Below are positions 1 through 8,944 of a stretch of 64,000 nucleotides of DNA, one piece after another. Both the position numbers and the translations under genes were made by a program. The stretch is from Helicobacter sp. 11S03491-1. Lineage in GTDB: Bacteria > Campylobacterota > Campylobacteria > Campylobacterales > Helicobacteraceae. The notes under the pieces are model-generated. The model ran no database searches. It was not told the origin of the DNA and saw nothing but the letters and a program-made list of their open reading frames with translations. The stretch spans positions 1 through 64,000 of the forward strand of contig NZ_MLAO01000004.1 in the NCBI RefSeq assembly GCF_002272835.1. Reading direction: 5' to 3'. Numbering within the stretch: position 1 is the first letter of the stretch; each line of letters opens with the position of its first letter.

Positions 1-199
1 GACTATATTTTTATTCAAAATTTTTTTTGCTAGTGTTAACGGCTTGGAGGTTTTTTTAAGGGTAAAGGGGGAAAAATTCCCCCGCCCCTTATTTACCCCC
101 CCCCCCAAAACAAAAAAGCCCACAATTTTTTTTTCACCCCCACATTGGCCCCCCCCCTTGAATTTTTGATTTTTGGGCCCATTGGGGAACAATTTTTTT
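1..199. other. unreliable contig-edge sequence rich in homopolymers
   Basis: This stretch is dominated by runs of one base, including 11 C at 96–106, 9 C at 149–157 and long T and A runs. Read on the minus strand it stays open in the frame of the adjacent methylase gene, but the encoded residues are mostly Gly, Lys and Phe and resemble no protein. It lies just beyond a run of 20 C. This is the pattern expected when reads lose quality after a long homopolymer. I infer that most of it is sequencing or assembly error, and I see no gene in it. Confidence 0.6.
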
Positions 200-219
200 C
201 CCCCCCCCCCCCCCCCCCC
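200..219. repeat. homopolymer tract of 20 C (poly-G in the coding strand of the RM gene)
   Basis: Twenty uninterrupted C bases on the plus strand are 20 G in the coding direction of the restriction-modification gene. The tract directly follows recognisable C-terminal coding sequence that ends in ALHL. Helicobacter uses intragenic poly-G tracts as slippage switches, especially in restriction-modification genes. A phase-variable switch is therefore plausible here, although tract length at a contig edge is unreliable. Confidence 0.55.
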
Positions 220-2898
220 GAGATGGAGCGCGATGAGTTTTTGTCCAAAATTACTGAGTTTTAGGAATTTTTCTTTACTATCGCTAAAGGGGATCTTTGG
301 AAAATCCATTTTAAGAAAATCCAAATACTTCTCTCTGTAATCCTTGTGAAACAATATCGCATAAATATAACCCAATATCACTTCAGGGGTAAAATTCTCT
401 CCATATTTTTCATCTATAAAAGCGCGAAAATCAGAGGTAAAATTCTCTATCCTCTCCTTACCATCAAAAGGATCGGATTCAAAACAAACATCATCTTCAA
501 ACAGATGTTTTTTGTTATTATTTAAATTTGAAAAAGCTTTATTTTTATCTTGTAAAAAATGCTCCATAACCTCTTTTCTGGGTCTGCCAATTTTAGAAAA
601 ATCATAATAAATTTTTCTTATATCAAACGGTCTATAGGCAATATCTTTAACTAAATCAGAATCAAATTCTTTATAAGATCCTCTTACTTGGGCTTCTAGA
701 GTCCGGCTATTCAAACCAATAAAAACGGAATCCTTACTTGTTACAATCCCAACGCTTGAAAGTCTAAAAATATCCTTAACACTCCAACCTTTATTGTATT
801 CTTCTCTCAATTGATTATTCTGAGGGATAAAAAGATAAAAAGGATCTTGGGGAACAAGGCTTTGCCAATGTATCGATCTCAAATGATTAGTCAGAAGAAA
901 ATCATATTTGCTTTTGCGATCTCCAAATAAATCATAATGATAAACCTCACATTTTAAACCATCGGTTTCTTTTTTGTGAGTTTTGACAAAAATACTGATA
1001 GACACCCCTTGTTGGATATCAAATACATTTTGATCTTTGCTGCCATCGGGAGATTTTTCTTTTTTCTTAGTGTTGCCATGAAGATCTAATAAATACATTT
1101 TGTTAAAACTGCTTAAAAGATGTTTTCTCATTGCTCTAAAAGTGGGATTATCTAAAAAGCTATGATTGGTAATGATGCCAATTATCCCATTTTCTTGGTT
1201 TTCAATTTTGCTCTCAGCAAAGCGAATAAATTTTACATAATCATCTTGAAGTGGTTTTGAATTTTTTTCTTTAATAGGTTTGCCATTTTTATCTTTTCCA
1301 AAATCATAATAAACAGAAATTCCTTCGTATGTATTCTTACTTGATCCGTTATAAGGAGGATTGCCTGTAATAATCAAAATATCTTCATTTTTATTAGACT
1401 GGGCTAAAGATGATTCTTTGGCTAATTCATATTCTTTATATTGAAGCTTTTCCAATTCAGCTTTATCAAAATTTACAAGAGTATTGGTAAGGAATATTTT
1501 AAGTCTTTCGTAATCTTCTTTCTCTTCTTTGTCAATAATTTTATTTTTTCCCACTTCATATCCAAATTCTTCTTTGAGTGTTTGAGAAAGCTTAAGATGA
1601 GCTACAGTATAAGGAGCTACTAAAAATTCAAAACCCATAAATCTATCAATCAATCTGGAGATATTATTAAGATCGGTAGAGTTTTTATCTATGTCGTTGA
1701 GCGCTTTTCTAAATGCTTCAAGCAAAAATGTGCCCGTTCCTGTGGCAAAATCCAAAAGCGTAATAGCAGAATCTTTTTTCAACGCATCGCTCAACCCATC
1801 AAGTTTGTTAAAATCATTTTTCAAAACATCATCAATAGCATTGATAATAAAATCAACTACCGCAGCAGGAGTATAATAAACGCCTTTTAATTTTCTAAGA
1901 TCAGGATCATATTGTTTTAAAAAAGTTTCATAAAAATGCAAATAAGGATCTTTATGCAAGAAATTCCCAAAAATATCTTTTTGACTAATTTTATTCAACT
2001 CTTTGATAATAGAAACTATGTCAATATGATTGACAATACCAATAATTTCACCAAGCGCCCAACGAATATCTGCCAAATCATCAAGATTATCTAAAAATCC
2101 ACTCATAGAACGAATCAGAGGAAAAGAATAAGGTATAAATTTCTTTACATTATACAAATCCATATTTTGTGAATCTTTATTATTGAGTTTTGCTAAAAAA
2201 AGACTAAAAGTAAGGGTTTGGGCAAAGCTATCACAAAATTCTTCAAATTCTAATTCCTTATAAAGAGATTCTTTAAAAGCATTATAAATATTTGATATAT
2301 TATTATTTTTTTCTTTTTCTTTTAGTTTATCTCTAACGATTCGCGTTCTAACAGTCAAATGATTTGCAAATTCTATAGCTCTCACAATGGGTTTCAGAGG
2401 ATAAGAAAAAAATAATTTAAATAATTCTTGCACATTTTTTGCATTTTCTTCCAAGGTTGGCACTATCAAAGATTTTTCAAGATTTTTACCTATCAAAGCA
2501 AGTTGTTTCAAATCACAGAGTCCAGCTTCCCTAACAATAGATGCATTACCTCTTTCATCGGGGCGTATCAAACAAAATCGCAAATAATCTGTCAATAAAA
2601 TGTTTTTACTCAATATGAAGTATTTAGCTATTTGCTTACCGGTTGCTACGCGATCTAAATCAGCGCCTACTCGTTTATTCTCCACATACCCTAAACTCAA
2701 TGAATTTTGTAAAATCCAAAAATCAGGTGCACCTGCTTTTTCCTCGCTTTTATCACGATTTGGTTCATGTTTAACCTCAACGCCATTAGGAGCAAAAGCC
2801 CTAAGTAGATTCTCTAAAGCCCTTCGTTTTTCGTATTCGCCGGATTGGGGTGAAATATCCCTGATATCCTCCAAATATTCTTTGATAGACTCTATCAT
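220..2898 (-). CDS. type IIG-like restriction-modification enzyme (N6-adenine methylase with N-terminal nuclease), 3' end missing
   Basis: About 893 residues can be read before sequence quality collapses, and the frame stays open to base 1. Near the N-terminus, PD at residues 58–59 and ENK at 73–75 fit a PD-(D/E)xK nuclease core. The SAM-binding motif DFATGTGT lies at 383–390 and the adenine-methylase catalytic motif NPPY at 513–516. This single-chain order, with nuclease, methylase and then a C-terminal specificity region, is that of type IIG enzymes. The start codon is 4 nt past the tkt stop on the same strand, so translation may be coupled. The C-terminus is lost at the poly-G run. A type ISP relative is the main alternative, but no helicase domain is present. 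The recognition sequence cannot be read from the gene. Confidence 0.85.
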
Positions 2899-2902
2899 TG
2901 CT

Positions 2903-4840
2903 TTACTTCAAAAGAGACCGGGCTTTGGCAACTACATTTTGAGGATAAAATCCATATTTTTCAAACAGCTCCTCTCCCTTGCCTGAACTTCCAAAACTAT
3001 CCATGCCTATGACCTCATGAGCAAATCTATACCATTCAATCCCTCTTGAAGCCTCAATAGCAAGGACTTTTGTCTCTGCAAACAAAGAATGAATATAATC
3101 TCTATCCTGATCTATAAGCAAATCATAGCAAGGCACGCTCACAACCCTAACACCAACCCCTTGATTTTCTAAAATTTTTGCGCTCATCAATGCCAAAGAT
3201 ACTTCACTCCCGCTTGCTAAAAGTGTTATGCGTGGCATTGGAGAGTCTTTCAAAATATATCCCCCTTTTGAAACTTTTTCAGCGCTTATGGGGGATAAAA
3301 CAGGGAGATTTTGTCTTGAAAGCACAAATGCGCAAGGGGCATTCAAGTCTAGGGCGACCTGCCAACAAGCGATATTTTCATAGGCATCTGCAGGGCGAAA
3401 GACATACAAATTAGGCATAGCCCTAAAATGGCTAAGTTGCTCAATAGGTTGGTGTGTCGCCCCATCTTCACCCACACCGATACTATCATGTGTCCAAATA
3501 TAAAATACTTTTGTTTTCATAATCGAAGCTACACGAACACTCGCACACATATAATCGCTAAAAACAAAAAAGGTGGCACAAAAAGGCAGGAACAAACCAT
3601 AATTAGCGATGCCATTGCTAATAGCGCCCATTGCATGTTCGCGAATTCCAAAATGGATATTCTTCCCATTTGGAAAATCCCCTGAAGCTTCTAAAAATGT
3701 ATTATTAGAAGGTCCAAGATCGGCACTCCCGCCCAAAAATCCCCCCAAACTCTTTGAGATTGCATTGAGAATCTTCCCGTTACTCACTCTTGTAGCAACA
3801 CTTTGAGATTGGGTGAAATCCGGATAAATAATTTGTTTAAAATCAGGGTGCTGCATATCAAAGATAAATTTTTCTATTTCACTCCCTGCTATTTTGTCAT
3901 TCCAAAGTTTTTCTTCTAATGCCCCTCTTTGGGCTACATTTCTAAATCGCAATCCAACATCTTCAGGGATAACAAAACTTTGTGTCTCATCAAAGCCCAA
4001 AGCCTTTTTAGAAGCCCTAATAACTTCTTCTCCCAGAGGACTTCCATGCGACTTATGACTCCCTTCAAGACCTAGAGCATTCTTGGCAATGATAGTCTTA
4101 GCAATAATCAAAGTAGGTTTAGTAGAATTTTGTGCATCTAAGAAAGCATTATTGATAGAAATAAAATCATGCCCATTGCATTTCAAAACTCTCCAATTTT
4201 GGGACTCAAATCTCAGGGCAATATCTTCACTCATGGCTATTTGCGTGTTTCCTTCAATTGTAATGGCATTGCTATCATAAATCACAATCAAATCACTTAG
4301 TTTATGATGCCCTGCAATAGAAGCTGCTTCATACCCGATGCCTTCTTGTAAGTCTCCATCTCCACACAAACAATAGACTTTGTGATTGATAGTTTGTTTT
4401 CCTAGCAAATTTTGCCCATATTTTGCTCCCATAGCAAACCCCACTGCATTAGCCAACCCCTGACCTAGCGGACCTGTTGTGATCTCTACGCCATCAGTAT
4501 GGTTAAATTCAGGATGTCCGGGCGTTTTGGAATCAAGTTTTCTAAATGCCTTTAAATCTTCCAGACTCACATCAAATCCCCATAAATGAAGCAAACTATA
4601 AACCAAAGCACTTGCATGCCCACCGCTAAAAACCAATCGATCTCGATTGATCCATTTTGGATTAGCAGGGTTTATCTTCAGATATAAGCCTAGCACAACA
4701 GCAACATCAGCCAATCCCATGGGAGCTCCGGGATGACCGCTATTTGCAGCTTGCACCATATCTGCACAAAGGAAACCAAGAGTATGAGACATTTTTTCAA
4801 GCATAACAATATCAGCAGGTTGTATGGATTGGGGATACAT
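2903..4840 (-). CDS. tkt: transketolase
   Basis: This is a full-length 645-residue transketolase of the non-oxidative pentose phosphate pathway. It moves two-carbon ketol units between sugar phosphates using thiamine diphosphate. Visible family motifs are NSGHPGAPMG near residue 33, FSGGHAS near 70, the cofactor and Mg-binding GDGDLQEG near 160, and the Pyr-domain signature HDSIGVGEDGATHQP near 455. A good ribosome site, AGAGGAA, precedes the ATG at 4840. In H. pylori the gene sits directly beside ribF. Here the two are separated by a strip of siderophore-uptake pseudogenes, and a restriction gene follows immediately downstream. Confidence 0.97.
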   Translation of the reverse strand: MYPQSIQPADIVMLEKMSHTLGFLCADMVQAANSGHPGAPMGLADVAVVLGLYLKINPANPKWINRDRLVFSGGHASALVYSLLHLWGFDVSLEDLKAFRKLDSKTPGHPEFNHTDGVEITTGPLGQGLANAVGFAMGAKYGQNLLGKQTINHKVYCLCGDGDLQEGIGYEAASIAGHHKLSDLIVIYDSNAITIEGNTQIAMSEDIALRFESQNWRVLKCNGHDFISINNAFLDAQNSTKPTLIIAKTIIAKNALGLEGSHKSHGSPLGEEVIRASKKALGFDETQSFVIPEDVGLRFRNVAQRGALEEKLWNDKIAGSEIEKFIFDMQHPDFKQIIYPDFTQSQSVATRVSNGKILNAISKSLGGFLGGSADLGPSNNTFLEASGDFPNGKNIHFGIREHAMGAISNGIANYGLFLPFCATFFVFSDYMCASVRVASIMKTKVFYIWTHDSIGVGEDGATHQPIEQLSHFRAMPNLYVFRPADAYENIACWQVALDLNAPCAFVLSRQNLPVLSPISAEKVSKGGYILKDSPMPRITLLASGSEVSLALMSAKILENQGVGVRVVSVPCYDLLIDQDRDYIHSLFAETKVLAIEASRGIEWYRFAHEVIGMDSFGSSGKGEELFEKYGFYPQNVVAKARSLLK

Positions 4841-5059
4841 TTTTTCCTCTATATAAAATGAATTTTATGAGTGTAATTTTGCCTTGTAAAGTTTTAGTCT
4901 TCTATTAAATTTTATATTTTTTAAAAAATTAAACGCTGTCCAAATACAAATGTTTATATCATTTTGGAGTAAAAAATCTATTTGGAGTAGAAGTAAAAAA
5001 TCTAAATTAATATAACAATAATTATTTTTATTTTATTAAAAAGGTTTATTTATATCAAA
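4841..5059. other. AT-rich intergenic region with a short direct repeat
   Basis: This gap upstream of tkt holds no gene. It contains a near-direct repeat, TTTGGAGTAAAAAATCTA followed at once by TTTGGAGTAGAAGTAAAAAATCTA, at about 4973–5004. An AT-rich stretch at 5012–5032 (AACAATAATTATTTTT) loosely resembles a Helicobacter Fur operator and may be left over from control of the siderophore genes that follow. The tkt promoter must lie in this region on the minus strand, but I could not single out one hexamer pair. Confidence 0.4.
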
Positions 5060-5427
5060 AGTTCAAAAATTAATCTTACTGATGGTTCCATAAGCATAGT
5101 CAATGAAAAAAATTGTAAGATTTACAAATTCATGATGACCGGGATCTTTCTAAAATATTGCCCGGATTTATGCTCAAAACTACTTCAAGTGCAGCTTATA
5201 GTTCCGGGAGTATTCGAGGTATTAGCAGCGCAGATTTTTATAACCCTTCATTTGTTGTGTATGTTGATGGCATTCCCCAAGATCCTGCCTTTATCACCCA
5301 AGAACTTCTCAATGTCAAACAAGTAGAATTATTAAGGGGTCCGCAAGGGACTATCCGGGGACAAAATGCACAAGGTGGGATTGGGATTTTATTTAAACAA
5401 AAAATTCAATCATCAAAAAATTCTTAG
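5060..5427 (+). pseudogene. TonB-dependent siderophore receptor, plug-domain fragment (frameshifted, truncated)
   Basis: From about 5116 the frame reads DLQIHDDRDLSKILPGF, then GSIRGIS, VYVDGIP and LLRGPQGTIRGQNAQGG. This order is unmistakable for the plug domain of outer-membrane TonB-dependent receptors. The preceding piece, GSISIVNEKN, is in another frame (5083–5112), so a frameshift near 5112–5118 separates them. No signal peptide or TonB box is readable upstream. The frame ends at 5427, long before the beta-barrel, so several hundred codons are missing. The fragment cannot make a working receptor. It lies between tkt and ribF, which are neighbours in H. pylori, so it is either an insertion decaying here or an ancestral locus lost elsewhere. 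Confidence 0.85.
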
Positions 5428-5539
5428 AGTCTCCATTTTTATTGAAATATTAATGATTTTGGATTTTATTTATCAAAGTTCTTATAAAAGCAGCACAAAC
5501 AGTTTGATTGCTATTTTTCTCATCAGTGTTTTTCAAATT

Positions 5540-5753
5540 CGTATCTCTACATTCCTTTGGTATGTCTTATGCCAAGGGAAGTCAAGTGGGGTAGATTTTT
5601 CTATTCTCCGGTCCGCTGATAGTGTTTTTGGGATTTTTTCCCCTTATTGGGGTATTTTTGATTTCTTATGGAGGGTATAGTGTCTTTTTTGGTATTTGTT
5701 TATTTTTCTCATTTTTAGGATTTTTGGCTTTTATATTTACAAAAAATCAGTGA
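5540..5753 (+). pseudogene. C-terminal remnant of an MFS-type (RhtX/FptX-like) siderophore permease
   Basis: Reading across three frames gives a single sensible protein tail: FGMSYAKGSQVG in one frame, VDFSILRSADSVFG in the next, then a very hydrophobic segment with LISYGGYSVFFGICLF in the third, ending with FTKNQ and TGA at 5751–5753. The combination fits the last membrane helices of a major-facilitator permease. I think the single-component siderophore permeases found beside TonB receptors (RhtX/FptX type) are the best match. At least two frameshifts and the loss of the N-terminal two-thirds make it a pseudogene. Its end overlaps the 3' end of ribF by 7 nt. I could not assign the stretch 5428–5539 between the two fragments. 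Confidence 0.6.
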
Positions 5754-6592
5754 ATATCCTCAAGTATTTTTTGAGCACTTTGAATATCCAGACTGATTTG
5801 AGTTTTGAGTTTAGAAAGGGAATCAAAATGTTTATTATCCCTGATTTTTTGAATAAATTCAATGGAAATAACTTTTTTATCCAAAATAATTTCTTTATTT
5901 AAAATATGACTCTCAATAGCAAAACTCCTGTCTGTACTCAAACGATTCCCCACAAAACAAACTGAAGGAAAAACTTTTGATTCAATATACGTAAAACCGG
6001 CATAAACCCCATTTCCGGGTAATACAAATGCATGTGTTTTGATATTGATAGTTGGATAGAGTTCTGTAGAACCAAGATTTTGCCCAAGAACTACTCTGCC
6101 CTCAAGCCTATAATTTCTTCCCAATAAGGTATTTGCAAGTCTTATATCACCAAAACTAACAAGTTCTTTGATGATACTTGAATGCAAAGGAATATTTTGG
6201 ATCTTAATTTCAGGTACAATCACCACATCCCCATTAAAGAGACTTTTCAAATCATCTGCCCCATAATTTTTATCTTTACCAAAACGAAAATCATAACCAA
6301 CTACTATTTTTTTGAGATGGGGAAGTTTTTTGCATAAAAATGCTACGAATTCTTTGCCACTCCAATGATATATATCTTTAAGAGGAAGCAAATAAGAAGC
6401 ATGAGGGATCAAAGTTTCACGAAATTTTAAGGGGGTGAGACATTCTTGAGTATTCTTATCAATCACAAGAACACAACTTTTTTTATCCAAGCATTCAAAA
6501 AGCTTTTGATGAGCCACATGTACCCCATCAAATTTACCAATAGCAACAGAAGTAATATTAGGATTTTGCGATATAGAAAAAAAATTCTTCAT
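5747..6592 (-). CDS. ribF: bifunctional riboflavin kinase / FAD synthetase
   Basis: This 281-residue protein has the usual length for the family. It phosphorylates riboflavin to FMN and adenylates FMN to FAD in the cytoplasm. The N-terminal nucleotidyltransferase shows IGKFDGVHVAHQKL near residue 18. The C-terminal kinase half shows LGRNYRLEGRVVLGQNLGSTELYPTINI near 158 and GVYAGF near 195. A site reading AAGGGA sits directly before the ATG. The first 35 nt overlap the end of tlyA upstream, so the pair is probably co-transcribed and coupled. The gene order tlyA–ribF matches H. pylori. Confidence 0.95.
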   Translation of the reverse strand: MKNFFSISQNPNITSVAIGKFDGVHVAHQKLFECLDKKSCVLVIDKNTQECLTPLKFRETLIPHASYLLPLKDIYHWSGKEFVAFLCKKLPHLKKIVVGYDFRFGKDKNYGADDLKSLFNGDVVIVPEIKIQNIPLHSSIIKELVSFGDIRLANTLLGRNYRLEGRVVLGQNLGSTELYPTINIKTHAFVLPGNGVYAGFTYIESKVFPSVCFVGNRLSTDRSFAIESHILNKEIILDKKVISIEFIQKIRDNKHFDSLSKLKTQISLDIQSAQKILEDIH

Positions 6593-7271
6593 TCCCTTCT
6601 TTTCCTTTTAAGGTGGATTCTCTCATATCATAAATCGCAAGATTTTTGCTTTGGAGTTCATTGGCAAATTCTTTTATTTTTGTTTTTATGGCTTCTTTGT
6701 CTTGGATCACCCCTTTTTTATTCCGTTTTACCCTTCTGCCAACTTCAAATTGAGGTTTAAATAACAAAATAAATTTATCACCCAAACGACATAAATAATC
6801 CAAAATTTTACTTAATGAAATAAAACTCACATCACACACTATTAAATCAAATTTTTTATCTGAAACAAACTCTCGAATATCGCATTGTTCAAACAGGCAA
6901 ATTCTAGGGTCTTTTTTTAAATCAATATCCATTTGATTGTACCCTACATCTACGCATGTTACCTCTAAGGCTCCCTTATGCAAAAGCACTTGTGCAAACC
7001 CTCCTGTACTTGATCCAACATCTAAAATACTTTTATTTTCGCAAGAAATTTTTGTCTCTAAAAGATAGTTTAAGAGTTTTTGTCCTGCACGACTTACAAA
7101 CATATTTTTTGAATTTATTTCAATCATATTATCCAAAGACTCTAAAATCTCAAAAGAAGTCTTGGTAATAATATTGCCATTTATACTTACTTTCCCTGTT
7201 CTGATTAACTCTTTTGCTTTTTCTCTGCTTTTACAATAAGCGTTTTGTGCCAAATAACTATCTAATCTCAT
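6558..7271 (-). CDS. tlyA: TlyA-family rRNA (cytidine-2'-O)-methyltransferase / hemolysin A homologue
   Basis: The protein is about 237 residues. An S4 RNA-binding domain comes first (RLDSYLAQ, then LIRTGKVSINGNIITK), followed by an FtsJ/RrmJ-type methyltransferase with the SAM loop LDVGSSTGGFAQVLL near residue 84 and the VCDVSFISL motif near 145. TlyA enzymes methylate 16S and/or 23S rRNA, and the old hemolysin name reflects indirect effects. I prefer the ATG at 7271 to the TTG three bases earlier, because GAGAG lies 8 nt upstream. It overlaps ribF and follows the small lipoprotein gene by 14 nt, so these three genes look like one operon. Confidence 0.93.
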   Translation of the reverse strand: MRLDSYLAQNAYCKSREKAKELIRTGKVSINGNIITKTSFEILESLDNMIEINSKNMFVSRAGQKLLNYLLETKISCENKSILDVGSSTGGFAQVLLHKGALEVTCVDVGYNQMDIDLKKDPRICLFEQCDIREFVSDKKFDLIVCDVSFISLSKILDYLCRLGDKFILLFKPQFEVGRRVKRNKKGVIQDKEAIKTKIKEFANELQSKNLAIYDMRESTLKGKEGNEEFFFYIAKS

Positions 7272-7285
7272 CAATCAAACTCTCT

Positions 7286-7777
7286 TTAAAGTTGCATTGG
7301 AATAGCTTGATAAGCAAAATCAAAGGTGATCTTGCCCAAATTATAAACTTCCATAACAAGCTTTGCGCTACGGGAAGAAAGTGGATCTAACTTCTCAAAG
7401 GCAATTAAAAAACTTTTACTCCATTTGTTGGAGGGATGAAGAATTGCATCAAATTCATCTTTTTTGATTTCTCTACTCCAAATAGGAGGTTTATTAAATA
7501 ATCTAAAACTGATAACACCATTTAAAAATATCCCTTGTTCTTCGCTAAAAATCTCAACAAAAAAATATTCCCTTCCTCCATAAATAACGTCATCAACCTC
7601 ATTAAGATGAGTAGCTACTGCCACTACAACAGGTTTTTGATTGACAATAATCTCGCCCTTACGGCTTGCTTGAATCTTTTTTTCTACAATAATATCGGGC
7701 TTATAAGTATCAGCATAATAACTACTACACCCTAAAAAGATAAATATACTTAAAAAAAATACTCTTATTTCATGCAT
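7286..7777 (-). CDS. small putative lipoprotein of unknown function
   Basis: I chose the ATG at 7777 because it gives a clean lipoprotein signal: MHEIRV, a hydrophobic run, and the lipobox IFLGC with Cys at residue 15. An upstream start at 7849 would bury this signal behind 24 extra residues. The mature part of about 149 residues has no motif I recognise. It contains YGGREYFFVEIFSEEQG and ends with a stretch consistent with beta structure. H. pylori has a hypothetical gene at the same place between tlyA and pyrB. The product is probably anchored in the outer or inner membrane facing the periplasm. Its function is unknown. Confidence 0.75.
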   Translation of the reverse strand: MHEIRVFFLSIFIFLGCSSYYADTYKPDIIVEKKIQASRKGEIIVNQKPVVVAVATHLNEVDDVIYGGREYFFVEIFSEEQGIFLNGVISFRLFNKPPIWSREIKKDEFDAILHPSNKWSKSFLIAFEKLDPLSSRSAKLVMEVYNLGKITFDFAYQAIPMQL

Positions 7778-7827
7778 TAATGATCCAAAATTATTTATAT
7801 ACAAGAGTGTTTTATGCTTACTTGCGA

Positions 7828-7833
7828 TAAAAT
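7828..7833 (+). promoter_or_regulatory. candidate -10 element for pyrB
   Basis: TAAAAT in the context TTGCGATAAAAT lies about 34 bp upstream of the pyrB start, within the short divergent gap between pyrB and the lipoprotein gene. It fits the Helicobacter sigma-80 preference for a strong -10 with little -35. No experimental support can be read from the sequence. Confidence 0.4.
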
Positions 7834-7866
7834 CATAGCAAATTATCACAAAGATTGGAGTGAGTG

Positions 7867-8745
7867 ATGAAACACTTGATACAAACTACTGATTTGAATA
7901 CTCAAGAAATCAATCAGATTTTAAATCATGCAAAAAAATATCTACATAATGAAGTCTCCCATACTCTAAAAGGAAAAATGGCTGTTACAATATTTTTTGA
8001 AAATTCTACAAGAACTCTTAGCAGCTTTGAAATTGCACTCAAGAGATTAGGGGCAAGTGTCGTGAGACTTGATGTAAGCAAAAGCTCTACTTCAAAAGGT
8101 GAGTCTATTTCAGATACAGCAGCAAATCTCAATGCCATGAAACCTCATGCCATTATTATTCGACATAAAAATGCCGGAGCAGGAGATCATCTTGCCAAAT
8201 ATGTTTCTTGCCCGATTATCAATGGTGGAGATGGTGCCCATGCCCACCCTACGCAGGCTTTGCTTGATCTCTTTACAATGCAAAATTATTTTAAAGATTC
8301 CCTGGAAGGCAAAAGAATTGCCATTGTTGGAGATATCAAAAACTCAAGAGTTGCCAATAGCAATATTGAACTCCTCAGGCGCTATGGAATGCAAATTACA
8401 CTTGTTGCCCCACCGCATTTTTTGCCTCAAACTGATCTTGATAGCACTTCTAATCTATCCTCTATAATTGACTCTATTGATGTGTTGATGAGCCTAAGAA
8501 CACAGACAGAAAGGCATGATACTCAAACATATGGATCTCTTAAAGACTATGCTTATAATTTTTGTATCACTAAAGAACTCATTAAAAATAAAAATATCAT
8601 TATATTACACCCCGGTCCTGTAAATAGAAATATAGATATTGAAGATGAAGTATTAAAAGATCCCAGATGTAAAGTTTTAGAACAAGTTACAAATGGAGTA
8701 GCTGTTAGAATGGCTGTTATGGAGCATTTTATACTTAACCAATAA
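7867..8745 (+). CDS. pyrB: aspartate carbamoyltransferase catalytic subunit
   Basis: The 292-residue enzyme joins carbamoyl phosphate and aspartate, the committed step of pyrimidine synthesis. The carbamoyl-phosphate motif STRTLSSFE lies near residue 50, HPTQALLDL near 130 and HPGPVNR near 248. The ATG at 7867 is preferred over the GTG three bases upstream because GGAG (7857–7860) is then 6 nt away rather than 3. No regulatory subunit gene follows, in line with the catalytic-only enzymes of this group. The gene is divergent from the lipoprotein–tlyA–ribF set and is followed by the Hof array, the same neighbour as in H. pylori. Confidence 0.96.
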   Translation: MKHLIQTTDLNTQEINQILNHAKKYLHNEVSHTLKGKMAVTIFFENSTRTLSSFEIALKRLGASVVRLDVSKSSTSKGESISDTAANLNAMKPHAIIIRHKNAGAGDHLAKYVSCPIINGGDGAHAHPTQALLDLFTMQNYFKDSLEGKRIAIVGDIKNSRVANSNIELLRRYGMQITLVAPPHFLPQTDLDSTSNLSSIIDSIDVLMSLRTQTERHDTQTYGSLKDYAYNFCITKELIKNKNIIILHPGPVNRNIDIEDEVLKDPRCKVLEQVTNGVAVRMAVMEHFILNQ

Positions 8746-8840
8746 AACCAAAAATACAAAAAATATAATAATATGCGTGTAAAAAATTCACAAAATAAAA
8801 AAACTGATCCGCCCCTTTTATAGCAAAAAGAGAAATATTA

Positions 8841-8849
8841 TGTTACAAT
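8841..8849 (+). promoter_or_regulatory. extended -10 promoter for the first Hof gene
   Basis: TGTTACAAT combines a TG dinucleotide with the -10 hexamer TACAAT. It predicts a start near 8856 and a leader of about 90 nt before the GTG at 8945. The leader ends with CATTTTTTGGGAGAGTAAT, which closely resembles the leader end of the third Hof gene, so the two control regions may share an origin. Confidence 0.5.
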
Positions 8850-8944
8850 GAACTAAGATTTAAAGTTTGCTAAACCTACAAAATCCATTGCAAGATGTAA
8901 GAGTTTACCTCTAAATCAAATCTACATTTTTTGGGAGAGTAATT

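Noticed and set aside
4841-5059. Small RNA gene in the tkt upstream gap
   Set aside because: There is no clear promoter plus terminator pair; the stretch is simply AT-rich with a short repeat.
5366-5680. A 104-codon frame after the receptor fragment as a new gene
   Set aside because: Parts of it read as permease sequence only when joined to other frames, so it is a by-product of frameshifted pseudogenes.
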